NCBI RefSeq assembly: GCF_024266705.1
Contig: NZ_CP100756.1
Span: 2,976,001-3,040,000 of the forward strand
Direction: 5' to 3'
DNA from: Natrinema gelatinilyticum
GTDB lineage: Archaea; Halobacteriota; Halobacteria; Halobacteriales; Natrialbaceae
Length of the DNA stretch: 64,000 nt
Shown here: piece after piece, positions 1 through 7,840 of the stretch
Numbering within the stretch: position 1 is the first letter of the stretch
Layout: every line of letters begins with the position of its first letter
Translations under genes and position numbers: made by a program
The notes under the pieces: model-generated
Databases searched by the model: none
What the model saw: only the letters and a program-made list of their open reading frames with translations
What the model was told of the DNA's origin: nothing

Positions 1-429
1 CACGGTCGTTCGCGTCGTCCCGGATCGGGGTCGTGCGACGCCGATCGTCCCCCGGAACTCGTTGGCTTCCACGAGCGGCGTCACTCGCAGTTCGCACGAA
101 ACCCTGTCGCCGTCGACGGTTCGGACGGAGAGTTCGAAGGGAGGAATCTCGTTCGAGTCGGCTCGCAGATACTCGTGCAGTTCGCGGTCGATCACGTCCA
201 CGTCGGCCTCGTCGAGGAGGACGGAGACGTGTTCGCCATGTAGTTCGTTCCGGGCGTATCCCGTCAACTCGGCGAGCGTCTCGTTGACCGCGACCAGGTG
301 TCCGTCGGCATCGAGCTGGTAGATCCCGTCGTCGATCGTTTCGATCAGCGTCCGGTACCGCTCGAGCGCCACCTCCGCATCCGCCTCTCCCCAGAAGCCC
401 CCGTCGGTGGCGTCCGATCGTGTACTCAT
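1..429 (-). CDS. PAS-domain sensor/regulator, 3' end outside window
   Basis: Only the N-terminal 143 residues are inside the window; the gene runs off the left edge. After a short acidic leader, residues about 25-140 read as a PAS domain: the RYRTLIETIDDGIYQLD start, the LVAVNETLAELTGY core and a PAC-like end around FELSVRTVDGD. PAS domains sense ligands, redox state or light and feed histidine kinases or the bacterio-opsin-activator type of regulators common in haloarchaea. Which output domain follows cannot be seen. The start is the ATG at 427-429, with an AT-rich stretch (gagataaaat) just upstream that can serve as promoter. Confidence 0.8.
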   Translation of the reverse strand, partial: MSTRSDATDGGFWGEADAEVALERYRTLIETIDDGIYQLDADGHLVAVNETLAELTGYARNELHGEHVSVLLDEADVDVIDRELHEYLRADSNEIPPFELSVRTVDGDRVSCELRVTPLVEANEFRGTIGVARPRSGTTRTTV

Positions 430-596
430 GCTATAAGTGGTAGCCGCTGAGAGAGATAAAATTCCCGCCGCGTGGTTGCAAGTGGCTCGCAGACGCGAGT
501 TTCACAGGCGCTTTCACGGCTGTTCGATAGCCGCATCGGCCGATGCGGAGCCGCCGACGCGATAGGCCTCCTCGGATCTTTGGGAAACGAAGGGGA

Positions 597-1556
597 TCAG
601 TTCTCGCCCGGCTCGAGTGCTGGCCCGTCGAACGGCGGCAACTCCGCCTCGATCGCGTCGCGCTCGTCTTCGAGCCGCCCCGGGAGCGTCAGCCGCGAAC
701 CGAGTTTCTCGAGATCCTCGTCGACCGTGAAACCGGGCTCGGGCGTCGCCATCTCGAAGCGGATGCCGCCGGGCTCGCGGACGTAGATCGACTGGAAGTA
801 CGTCCGATCGATGACCACCGAGGGTCGCAGTCCGGCTTCGGCGAAGGCCCGCCGCCAGCGCTCGTGCTCCGCTTCGCTCTCCGCTTCGAACGCGACGTGG
901 TGAACCGTTCCGACGCCCATCCGTCCGCGGTCGACGTCGGTCTCGACCAGGTCGACGAGCGAGCCGGGACCGCCGGTCGCACTACAGTAGCGCCGCCGGC
1001 CGTCCGCCTTGGCCTCGAACTCGTAGCCCAGCACGTCGGTCAGGATCGTTTCGGTCGGCCCGAACGAATCGACTCCGAGCGTCACGTTGTAGCAGCCCTG
1101 CAACTGGTGTTCGATGGGGACCGGCCCGTCCGTCCAGGGGCTGGCGTCGAACTCGGCGTCGGCTGCCACGAGTTCGAGTTCGATCCCGTCGGGGTCGGAA
1201 AACCGAAGCACGACGTCGTCGAACCGCGAGTCGTCCGTCACGTCGATTCCAGCGGCCTCGAGTCGGTCGCGCCAGTAGTCGACCGAGTCCCTCGGAATCC
1301 CGTAGGCTGTCGTCTTCGTCTGACCGGCCCCGAACCGGCCCTCTCGCCCTCGATCGGTCCACGGGAAGAACGTGATGTTCGTGCCGGGTGTTCCCTCTCC
1401 GTCGCCGAAGTAGAAGTGATAGGTGCCGGTATCGTCGTGGTTGACGGTCTTCTTCACGAACCGCAGGCCGAGGGTGCCGACGTAGAAATCGGCGTTTCGC
1501 TGGGGGTCACCAGCGATCGCCGTCACGTGATGGAGTCCGGACGTATTGGGAGACAT
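597..1556 (-). CDS. VOC-family ring-cleaving dioxygenase-like protein
   Basis: 319 residues. It has two tandem vicinal-oxygen-chelate (glyoxalase/bleomycin resistance) modules: the first opens with GLHHVTAIAGDPQRNADFY, the second with GCYNVTLGVDSF near the middle. The family includes extradiol dioxygenases that bind one metal ion with two His and one Glu. Visible candidates are the early His pair (HH), the His of VGTVHHVAFEA and the Glu of GGIRFEMATPEPGF. In many genomes such proteins are called ring-cleaving dioxygenase or hydroquinone dioxygenase; the real substrate is unknown. The start at 1556 is preferred over an upstream one because the VOC fold begins right after it. It stands alone and is divergent from yqeC. 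Confidence 0.85.
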   Translation of the reverse strand: MSPNTSGLHHVTAIAGDPQRNADFYVGTLGLRFVKKTVNHDDTGTYHFYFGDGEGTPGTNITFFPWTDRGREGRFGAGQTKTTAYGIPRDSVDYWRDRLEAAGIDVTDDSRFDDVVLRFSDPDGIELELVAADAEFDASPWTDGPVPIEHQLQGCYNVTLGVDSFGPTETILTDVLGYEFEAKADGRRRYCSATGGPGSLVDLVETDVDRGRMGVGTVHHVAFEAESEAEHERWRRAFAEAGLRPSVVIDRTYFQSIYVREPGGIRFEMATPEPGFTVDEDLEKLGSRLTLPGRLEDERDAIEAELPPFDGPALEPGEN

Positions 1557-1772
1557 TGCCGTCCATAGGGGCCGGTCCCTTGAATCGCTTGCTCGCGCTC
1601 GCATCACCAGGAGATGCACGGGTTACCGCTCCGTGACTGATTTCGAACCGTCGGGGGCCGAGAAGGATTCTAACACGCCAGGATCTGCCGATAGAACGAT
1701 GGTGACTGTAACGATGCCCTGCCTCGAATCGTTCGACCCAACTGATTAGAGTGGCACGGTGGTAGCGCCGGT

Positions 1773-2522
1773 ATGGACGTCCTCGAAGCGCTGCGGGCCG
1801 AAGCCGGTGTCGTTGCCGTCGTCGGTGCCGGGGGAAAAAAGACGACGCTATACGCGCTGGCTGGGCACGCCGCCCACGAGAAGAACAGACGGGTGGTCGT
1901 GACGGCGACGGTTCGAATCCCACCATTCGACCAGCGCGTGGCGCAGGTTCTCCTGACCGACGAACCGGCCGCGGCTCTCGAGGGGACGACTACCTGGCCC
2001 GTGGGGGTCGTTCCTGGATGGGACGGAACGGATCGGTACGGTGGATACGACCCCGCTGTCGTCGATCGACTCGCAGCGACGTGGGGTGCTGACCTCGTCC
2101 TCGTCAAGGCAGACGGTGCCCGAACGAGGGAGTTCAAAGCGCCCGGTGATCGCGAACCACGACTCCCCCGCAACGTCGACACCGTCCTCCCTATCGCGAG
2201 CGTTCGAGCCGTCGGGAGTCCGCTTTCGGCCAACCACGTTCACCGACCTGAGCGGGTGGCGGCGATCACGGGCTGCGACCGTGGCGATCCGATTCGACCA
2301 GTCGACGTGGCTCGAGTCCTCGCGAGCGAGCGTGGCGGGCTGAAAGGCGTCCCCGACGGGACGACAGTCGTCCCGCTGCTCAACAAGGTCGACGACGGAG
2401 ACCTGCGAGCGGTTGCCGAGGAGATAGCGACGGAGCTACTCGAGCGAGCACCGTCCGTCGAGCGAGTGGTACTGGCGCGGATGATCGCCGACGATCCGGT
2501 GGTCGAGATCGTCGAAGCGTAG
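1773..2522 (+). CDS. yqeC: Selenium-dependent hydroxylase accessory protein YqeC-like
   Basis: 249 residues. The N terminus has a P-loop-like VVGAGGKKTTLYALA (residues about 15-29), the mark of the YqeC family, followed by LVLVKADGARTREFKAPGDREP, typical of the same family. YqeC proteins are linked by gene context to maturation of molybdenum hydroxylases, originally selenium-dependent ones; the biochemical role is not settled. Here the gene converges with mobA (16 bases between stops) and lies upstream of formate dehydrogenase, so the region looks like a molybdenum-enzyme maturation cluster. No selenocysteine machinery is visible in this window. Confidence 0.85.
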   Translation: MDVLEALRAEAGVVAVVGAGGKKTTLYALAGHAAHEKNRRVVVTATVRIPPFDQRVAQVLLTDEPAAALEGTTTWPVGVVPGWDGTDRYGGYDPAVVDRLAATWGADLVLVKADGARTREFKAPGDREPRLPRNVDTVLPIASVRAVGSPLSANHVHRPERVAAITGCDRGDPIRPVDVARVLASERGGLKGVPDGTTVVPLLNKVDDGDLRAVAEEIATELLERAPSVERVVLARMIADDPVVEIVEA

Positions 2523-2537
2523 GATACCAGTCGCGTC

Positions 2538-3176
2538 TCACTCCCCCTCGAGACGGGCTGCGACCGCCTCGAATTCCTCGCGAGTGTTGACGTTCTCGAA
2601 GGTCTCGAGGCCGGCGTGTTCGCGAACCTCGGCCTCGTCTATGACGACGCAGTCCAGTTTGGATAGTGGGTCCATGATCCGGCGGGCGTCACGTTCCAGG
2701 GCGCGCTCGCAGGCGTCCACCATGGGATCGACGCGGTAGACGGCCTGCGTGGTCTGGAACCACTGGTCGTCGAGGCGCGGAACCGCAGCATCGTGGCCGC
2801 CGACTCGCTCGAAGAGGTGATCGACGAGCGCCGGCTCGACGAAGGGCATGTCGCAGGCGACGACGAACGCCGACGGCGTCTCCGTGGCGCGCAATCCGGT
2901 CACGATGCCAGCCATCGGCCCGCGGTCGGGAATCGGATCGACCGCGAACGACACGTCCGGGACGCCCTCGAGCGCGGTGCGGATCGCCGCTACCTGCTCC
3001 GCGCGGCAGTTGATCACGAGGTCGTCGACGACCGATTCGATCCGGTCGACGACCCGTCGGATCATCGGCGTCCCGGCGAGGTCGCTGACGGCCTTGTCCG
3101 CGTCGCCGAACCGGCTCGAGTAGCCGCCTGAGAGAACGACCCCCGTCCGTTCCGCTCGTCCGGTCTCGAGAGCCAT
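2538..3176 (-). CDS. mobA: Molybdenum cofactor guanylyltransferase
   Basis: 212 residues. MobA transfers GMP from GTP to Mo-molybdopterin to make the guanine dinucleotide form used by formate dehydrogenase-type enzymes. The nucleotide-binding signature GVVLSGGYSSRFGDADKAV is at residues about 9-27. Later come DRGPMAGI and the metal-binding ACDMPFVEP, all characteristic of MobA. The C terminus resembles other archaeal MobA proteins. I chose the ATG at 3176 rather than 3209 because the fold begins within ten residues of it. It sits between yqeC and the formate dehydrogenase, whose cofactor it would complete. Confidence 0.88.
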   Translation of the reverse strand: MALETGRAERTGVVLSGGYSSRFGDADKAVSDLAGTPMIRRVVDRIESVVDDLVINCRAEQVAAIRTALEGVPDVSFAVDPIPDRGPMAGIVTGLRATETPSAFVVACDMPFVEPALVDHLFERVGGHDAAVPRLDDQWFQTTQAVYRVDPMVDACERALERDARRIMDPLSKLDCVVIDEAEVREHAGLETFENVNTREEFEAVAARLEGE

Positions 3177-3263
3177 GTTCGACACTTCGTCAACTGCGAG
3201 TAAAAGCATCCGGTCGCCTCGCCGGTTCGCGTCCGGCGGTTGCCGGCCCGAGGAACCACGCAG

Positions 3264-3818
3264 TCACTCCGACAGCCGCCAGATCGCTCGGTAGAGCGTC
3301 CAGAGGTCGCACTCGAAGCGATCCGCCAACGAACGACACCGCTCGAGATACGCCTCGTAGTCCGAAATCGACGGGGGATCCGGGTAGGGACGGGAAAGTT
3401 CGCCAGCAGTCCGGAGCGCCGACCACTCGCGGGGACCGAGGACGACGTATTCGTTCGGATCGATGAACATAAGAAACGCCGAGGCGACGGGGACGTCGAC
3501 GGCCTCGAGATCGGTCAGGTGATCCAGGCGGGCGGTCGCCTCGGTCGCGTCGACGGCGTCGGCGATGGCGTGCCGGACGGCATCGAAGTCCGTCTCCCAG
3601 AACTCCTCCTCCACACCACGTCGTTCGTCGTGGGGATAGTCGCCGAGGAATCGCCGGTAGTACCACCTGACGACCCATGCCGCGTCGCGACGGCCGTATT
3701 CGCCCGTCTCGAATGCGGCCGGAAGCGTCTCGATGGTCTCCTGTTCGACAGTATACAGGGGTTCTTGCTCTCGATACTCTCGAGCCTTGGTTTCTACGAC
3801 CGACCGCGTGAGCTCCAT
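3264..3818 (-). CDS. Conserved hypothetical protein
   Basis: 184 residues (190 if the upstream ATG at 3836 is used). Acidic, no signal peptide and no membrane segment. A stretch near residues 115-140, ASAFLMFIDPNEYVVLGPREW, resembles the pattern 'ASa-L-f-dP-y-v-d-r' seen in uncharacterised helix-hairpin-helix-like proteins related to DNA glycosylases, but I cannot show a catalytic residue, so this is only a weak fold hint. Many aromatic residues (WVVRWYYRRFLGDYPH) mark the middle. It is transcribed away from the formate dehydrogenase gene and may share an intergenic promoter region with it. Confidence 0.65.
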   Translation of the reverse strand: MELTRSVVETKAREYREQEPLYTVEQETIETLPAAFETGEYGRRDAAWVVRWYYRRFLGDYPHDERRGVEEEFWETDFDAVRHAIADAVDATEATARLDHLTDLEAVDVPVASAFLMFIDPNEYVVLGPREWSALRTAGELSRPYPDPPSISDYEAYLERCRSLADRFECDLWTLYRAIWRLSE

Positions 3819-4046
3819 CGTCCAACGGTTTCTCACGAGTATCTGTCATCGTTTCCCTCTCACAGACCACGATTCCCTGGCGTTTGTCTCGTCGTCCCTT
3901 TTTTCGACGCCATTTCGTTCCGCAAAACACGGTTTCCGTCAAAACGGCCCCGTTGTCAGCGCATTATTCCGGCGGGACCTTGTCGTTCGGATTTCCCTCC
4001 CGATTCATCAATCGCACCGACATACCTCTCGCATGGTAGAAAACGT

Positions 4047-4074
4047 CATGCACGGTCGGGTGGAGGCATGCACG
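4047..4074 (+). promoter_or_regulatory. Direct repeat CATGCACG x2 upstream of formate dehydrogenase
   Basis: CATGCACG occurs at 4047-4054 and again at 4067-4074. The copies are 20 bases apart start to start, about two helical turns, and end 23 bases before the fdh start codon. This is a plausible binding site for a regulator of the gene. Function is inferred from position only. Confidence 0.3.
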
Positions 4075-4097
4075 TAACGGGGTAATGGAAGAACACG

Positions 4098-6224
4098 ATG
4101 TCCAGTGAGAAACACGATCCGGTCGAAACGATCTGTCCGTACTGCGGTGTCGGATGTGGTATCAAGATCCAGCAGGGAGCGGAGCCGGGCGACGTCAGGT
4201 TCGTACCCTGGGGCGACGCGCCGGTCAACGAGGGACGCATCTGCATTAAAGGCGGAGCGGCCACGGAGGTCGTCGACCACGAGGACCGACTCACGAATCC
4301 GCTGATCGAGGAAGACGGCGAATTCCGCGAGGCCACCTGGGAGGAGGCAACCGACTACATCGTCCGCGAACTCGAGCGGATTCGCGACGAGTACGGTCCG
4401 GACGCGATGGGCTTTCTGGGGTCTTCGAAGGTGATGAACGAAGAGAACTACCTCCTTCAAAAGCTGGCTCGCCGGTACGGCACCAACAACGTCGACAACT
4501 GTACGCGGATGTGTCACGCCTCGACGGTCTGGGCGCTGCGGACGAGCCTGGGTGCGGGGGCGATGACCAACAGCATGCAGGACCTCCGCGATGCCGCCGA
4601 TCTCTTCTGGATTCAGGGGGCGAACCCGGGAGAGCAACACCCGATCGCCAACAGTCAGTACTTCCGGCAGGCCGTTCTCGAGGGCGCGACCGTCATCCAG
4701 GTCGACCCGCACGCGAATAAGACGACGCGATCGTTCCAGATCGACGAGACGGAGCGCCACCAGCACCTGCAACTGAACCCGGGGACGGACATCCCGCTGT
4801 TGAATATCGTCCTGAAGACGATCCTTGCGCACCACGAGGAACACCCCGGGGACGGCTGGATCGACGAGGAATTCGTCGCGGAACGCACGGAGGGGTTCGA
4901 GGACCTGAAACAGACGCTCGAGGAGTTCGACAGAGAAGCGGCCGCCGCGGAGTGTGGCGTCTCGCTCGAGGAGATCGAGCGAGCGGCGGAGAAGTACGCG
5001 AGGGCGGACAACGCAGCGATTTTCACCGGGATGGGGATGAGCCAGCACGCCTGTGGCGTCGACAACGTCCAGAACGAAATCAATCTGGCGCTGATCACGG
5101 GCAACCTCGGACGACCGGGGACGGGCGTCAACCCGCTGCGCGGACAGAATAACGTTCAGGGGACCTGTGACGTCGGTGCGATGCCGAACGTGTTGCCGGG
5201 CTACCAGCTCGTCGACGACGACGCGGCCCGCGAATCCGTCGAGGACGTCTGGGGCTTCGACGTTCCGGACGAGCCCGGACTCACGAACGTCGAGATCACG
5301 TACGAAGCCGGCAACTCCATCGCGGGGCTCTACGTCATGGGCGAAAATCCGGTGATGAGCGAGCCCGACGCCAACAGCGTCGCCGAACGGCTCGAAGACC
5401 TCGAATTCATGGTCGTTCAGGACATCTTCATGACCGAGACGGCCGCTTACGCCGACGTGATCCTTCCCGCTACTACCTGGGCAGAACGCGGCGGAACCGT
5501 CACCAACACAGACCGCCGCGTTCAGCGCATGCGCGGCGTCGAGAAGATTCACGAGAAGACGAAACACGATCTCGAGATCGTGAGCGAACTCGGGACACGC
5601 CTCTTCGATTCGGGCTTCGACTTCGACGACCCTGAGGCGGTCTTCGAGGAACTCCGACAGGTCTGTCCGAGCTACCACGGGATGACCTACGACCTGCTGG
5701 GCGAAGCGGGGATCCACTGGCCCTGCTACGAGCCCGGCGACGAGGGCGACCCGTTCCTCTACGAGGAGTCGTTCGAAACTGAGAGCGGCCTGGGTCACAT
5801 CGAGGGTGTCGAACACGTCCCGCCGGCGGAGACGCCCGACGACGAGTACCCGCTGATCCTCACGACCGCGCGGCTCGAGGAACACTACAACACCGGGACG
5901 ATGAGCACGCGTTCGCCGACGCTCAACCGCCAGCACCCGGAGAACTTCGTCGACGTCCACCCCGCCGACGCCGAGCGCTACGGCATCACGGACGGCGAGA
6001 CGGTCCGGCTGCGCTCTCGGCGCGGCGAGATCACGCTCGAGGCCCAGGTCACCGAGGACACCAAGGAGGGCGTCGTCTGGACGACGCCGCACTTCGCCGC
6101 CGCCTCCGCCAACCGGCTGACGAACCACGTCCTCGACGAGCGAGCGAAGATCCCCGAGTACAAGGCCGCCGCCGCGGAGATCGACGTCGGGATCGAACCC
6201 GTCGACGCGAGCACTGACGACTGA
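4098..6224 (+). CDS. fdhF: Formate dehydrogenase catalytic subunit (Mo/W-bis-MGD)
   Basis: 708 residues, the length of the short, E. coli FdhH-like form without extra N-terminal iron-sulfur domains. It oxidises formate to CO2. A 4Fe-4S site is built by Cys13, Cys16, Cys20 and Cys49 (CPYCGVGC and GRICIKG). Cys139-His140 in DNCTRMCHAS matches the Sec140-His141 metal ligand/catalytic pair of FdhH, so this is the cysteine form. GANPGEQHPI, the GMGMSQHACGVDN loop and the C-terminal cofactor-binding domain (TTARLEEHYNTGTMSTR) follow. No beta or gamma subunit is adjacent, so the electron acceptor is unknown; a soluble ferredoxin or NAD partner elsewhere is possible. Nearby mobA supplies MGD. A general molybdopterin oxidoreductase or assimilatory nitrate reductase is less likely given the Cys-His motif context. 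Confidence 0.85.
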   Translation: MSSEKHDPVETICPYCGVGCGIKIQQGAEPGDVRFVPWGDAPVNEGRICIKGGAATEVVDHEDRLTNPLIEEDGEFREATWEEATDYIVRELERIRDEYGPDAMGFLGSSKVMNEENYLLQKLARRYGTNNVDNCTRMCHASTVWALRTSLGAGAMTNSMQDLRDAADLFWIQGANPGEQHPIANSQYFRQAVLEGATVIQVDPHANKTTRSFQIDETERHQHLQLNPGTDIPLLNIVLKTILAHHEEHPGDGWIDEEFVAERTEGFEDLKQTLEEFDREAAAAECGVSLEEIERAAEKYARADNAAIFTGMGMSQHACGVDNVQNEINLALITGNLGRPGTGVNPLRGQNNVQGTCDVGAMPNVLPGYQLVDDDAARESVEDVWGFDVPDEPGLTNVEITYEAGNSIAGLYVMGENPVMSEPDANSVAERLEDLEFMVVQDIFMTETAAYADVILPATTWAERGGTVTNTDRRVQRMRGVEKIHEKTKHDLEIVSELGTRLFDSGFDFDDPEAVFEELRQVCPSYHGMTYDLLGEAGIHWPCYEPGDEGDPFLYEESFETESGLGHIEGVEHVPPAETPDDEYPLILTTARLEEHYNTGTMSTRSPTLNRQHPENFVDVHPADAERYGITDGETVRLRSRRGEITLEAQVTEDTKEGVVWTTPHFAAASANRLTNHVLDERAKIPEYKAAAAEIDVGIEPVDASTDD

Positions 6225-6257
6225 GAGCCGGCCGCGGCCCAGTCGTCAGCCGCCGAG

Positions 6258-6686
6258 TCAGCGTTCACATCTCGGCAGTCCGCACTCCCGCAAGCTCGAG
6301 CCACGGCTCGCCCTGGAGTCGGTGACGACGAGGTCGGCCAGCGGCTGGTCGCACGCGTCACAGGCGGCGTGGACGGCGATCCGGGGCTGCCGCAGCCTTT
6401 GAGGGTTCCATCGTTGCGGCCACTGAACCGATGCAGGCCGGATAGCAGCCCCGTAGCAGTTGGAACCCGGCCAGGAGGTCGCGGTATCGACAGCGGTGAG
6501 AATACGTATGCGTTCGGCGGGTGTCACCGTCTCGACCGTCGGCGCGTTCGCGGGCGACTTTCCGAAGCGCTCGAGGACACGCTCGGACAGGTGCTGTCGG
6601 GTGAGCGTGGGCGTCCCCGGGACTAGATAGCTTCGCAACCGGAGCAGTGCCAGCGAGGTGCCGAGCGTATCACGGAGACCGATCAC
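6258..6686 (-). CDS. Hypothetical protein with C-terminal zinc-ribbon-like cysteines
   Basis: 142 residues from a GTG start. I do not recognise a family. The N-terminal half looks like a normal soluble protein (TRQHLSERVLERFGKSPANA, TPAERIRILTAVDTA). The C terminus has CDACDQPLADLVV followed by CGLPRC, a CxxC...CxxxxC arrangement that could bind zinc. Third codon positions are GC-rich as in real genes of this window. It converges with the formate dehydrogenase gene, 33 bases between the stops. The start is uncertain. Confidence 0.45.
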   Translation of the reverse strand: MIGLRDTLGTSLALLRLRSYLVPGTPTLTRQHLSERVLERFGKSPANAPTVETVTPAERIRILTAVDTATSWPGSNCYGAAIRPASVQWPQRWNPQRLRQPRIAVHAACDACDQPLADLVVTDSRASRGSSLRECGLPRCER

Positions 6687-6818
6687 CGGGTACCACTATC
6701 GGTCGGTGCGCCCCGGCCAGTCGAAAATCGCGTCGCGACGGTCGCCGAGTAGTTGGTGACGGACTGCCGATGCCTGCCTCACCGGAAACGAGACTATCCG
6801 CGACGCCACAGCGGTCCG

Positions 6819-6940
6819 TTAATAATATATTACTTTTGCATTCGACATTCATTCATGTATTGTTCATATGCCAGGAACTCATTGAGAAGCATTAACAATG
6901 CACTCAGTGGCGGGTTATGTGTTGTGGTATCATGCCACAA
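6819..6940 (+). promoter_or_regulatory. AT-rich promoter region of the PQQ dehydrogenase operon
   Basis: The 245 bases before the operon contain no gene. They hold the near-palindrome TTAATAATATATTA (6819-6832), an unusually AT-rich stretch with more TATA-like words downstream, and an inverted repeat TTGTGG/CCACAA (6922-6927 and 6935-6940) whose 7-base spacer contains the start codon of the first gene. The repeat could be an operator or an mRNA hairpin hiding the start codon. The function is inferred. Confidence 0.4.
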
Positions 6941-7834
6941 ATATCCACAGCAGTAGACACGACGGTTACGGAACGACGCGATCTGGCGACGGCACTCGGC
7001 GTCGACGCGCCGGGGGACGGGAACGTGACGTGGACGCGGCTGGCGGGACAGATCGAACCGCGGTCCGACTCGTCGTTCGCCACACGGGGCGAGGCGATTC
7101 GGGCCGACCTCGAGGGACGACTCGATCCTGAACTGCTCGAGCGAGAACGGGAAAACGTTGCAGAGGCGATCGAACGCTTGCCGGATGTACGGGCAATGGG
7201 CGTTCCAGACGAGCCACGCAGACTGTATACGGCGGTCGCAAAACCGGGCTGGCGACTCTACGAGCACCTGGTCGACGTAAATTTTTTCGAAAGCCTCGAC
7301 GAGAACCTGCCCCGATTCACGGCCGAGCACATCGAAACGACGGCGCGCGAACTCGTTCTGGCGGAGCCGCTGTCGTCGGCGCTCGACGAGGCCGGGTTCG
7401 ACGAAGCGGAGAAGACGGCGCTCCTGATCGACGTCGCGAACAACGACGAACGGCTCGCTCGGTGGGTCCCGTCGAATCAGATCCCCGACGGCGTCGAGTT
7501 CGACACCGAGAACGTCCCGCCGCTACACCGACGCGCGATGGGCGGGGCGCTACTGTGGATCCGCGGACTCGACAGGCACCTCTGGCAGAACGAGGTGCTG
7601 CTCACCGACACGATCCTCGACGACGCGGTCAGATACGTCAAGGCCATGCTGGGCGGACTGTTCGTGTCGGCGACGGCCGCCCACGACCTGGCCACGGATG
7701 GACGGTTCGCGGACGAACAGTTGACCGCCGCGCTCACCGCGGGAACGGCCGTCCAGATCGTCAGCCAGGAGGAACTGCTCCACGACGTCTTCTACATTAC
7801 GGACGACGTGCGCGCGCCGAGCGAACTGAGGTGA
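6932..7834 (+). CDS. Unknown protein, first gene of the PQQ dehydrogenase operon
   Basis: 300 residues, acidic, mostly alpha-helical in appearance, with no signal peptide, membrane segment or recognisable family. Possible features are an aromatic block AKPGWRLYEHLVDVNFFESL in the middle and a C-terminal part rich in His and helices (GLDRHLWQNEVLLTDTILDD, QEELLHDVFYITDD). Such helical His/Glu-rich C termini can bind metal or cofactor, but no clear motif is present. The stop is only six bases before the PQQ dehydrogenase start, so the two are almost certainly cotranscribed and it may be a partner, chaperone or cofactor-handling protein. The ATG at 6932 is chosen; an earlier in-frame ATG at 6917 adds five residues. 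Confidence 0.75.
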   Translation: MPQISTAVDTTVTERRDLATALGVDAPGDGNVTWTRLAGQIEPRSDSSFATRGEAIRADLEGRLDPELLERERENVAEAIERLPDVRAMGVPDEPRRLYTAVAKPGWRLYEHLVDVNFFESLDENLPRFTAEHIETTARELVLAEPLSSALDEAGFDEAEKTALLIDVANNDERLARWVPSNQIPDGVEFDTENVPPLHRRAMGGALLWIRGLDRHLWQNEVLLTDTILDDAVRYVKAMLGGLFVSATAAHDLATDGRFADEQLTAALTAGTAVQIVSQEELLHDVFYITDDVRAPSELR

Positions 7835-7840
7835 TCACGC

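Noticed and set aside
1909..1920. tRNA T-loop-like ggttcgaatccc
   Set aside because: It lies inside the yqeC coding sequence and no acceptor or anticodon stem can be built around it.
4008..6128. Long open frame on the minus strand opposite formate dehydrogenase
   Set aside because: Shadow of a GC-rich gene; the plus frame has complete family motifs and the minus frame has none.
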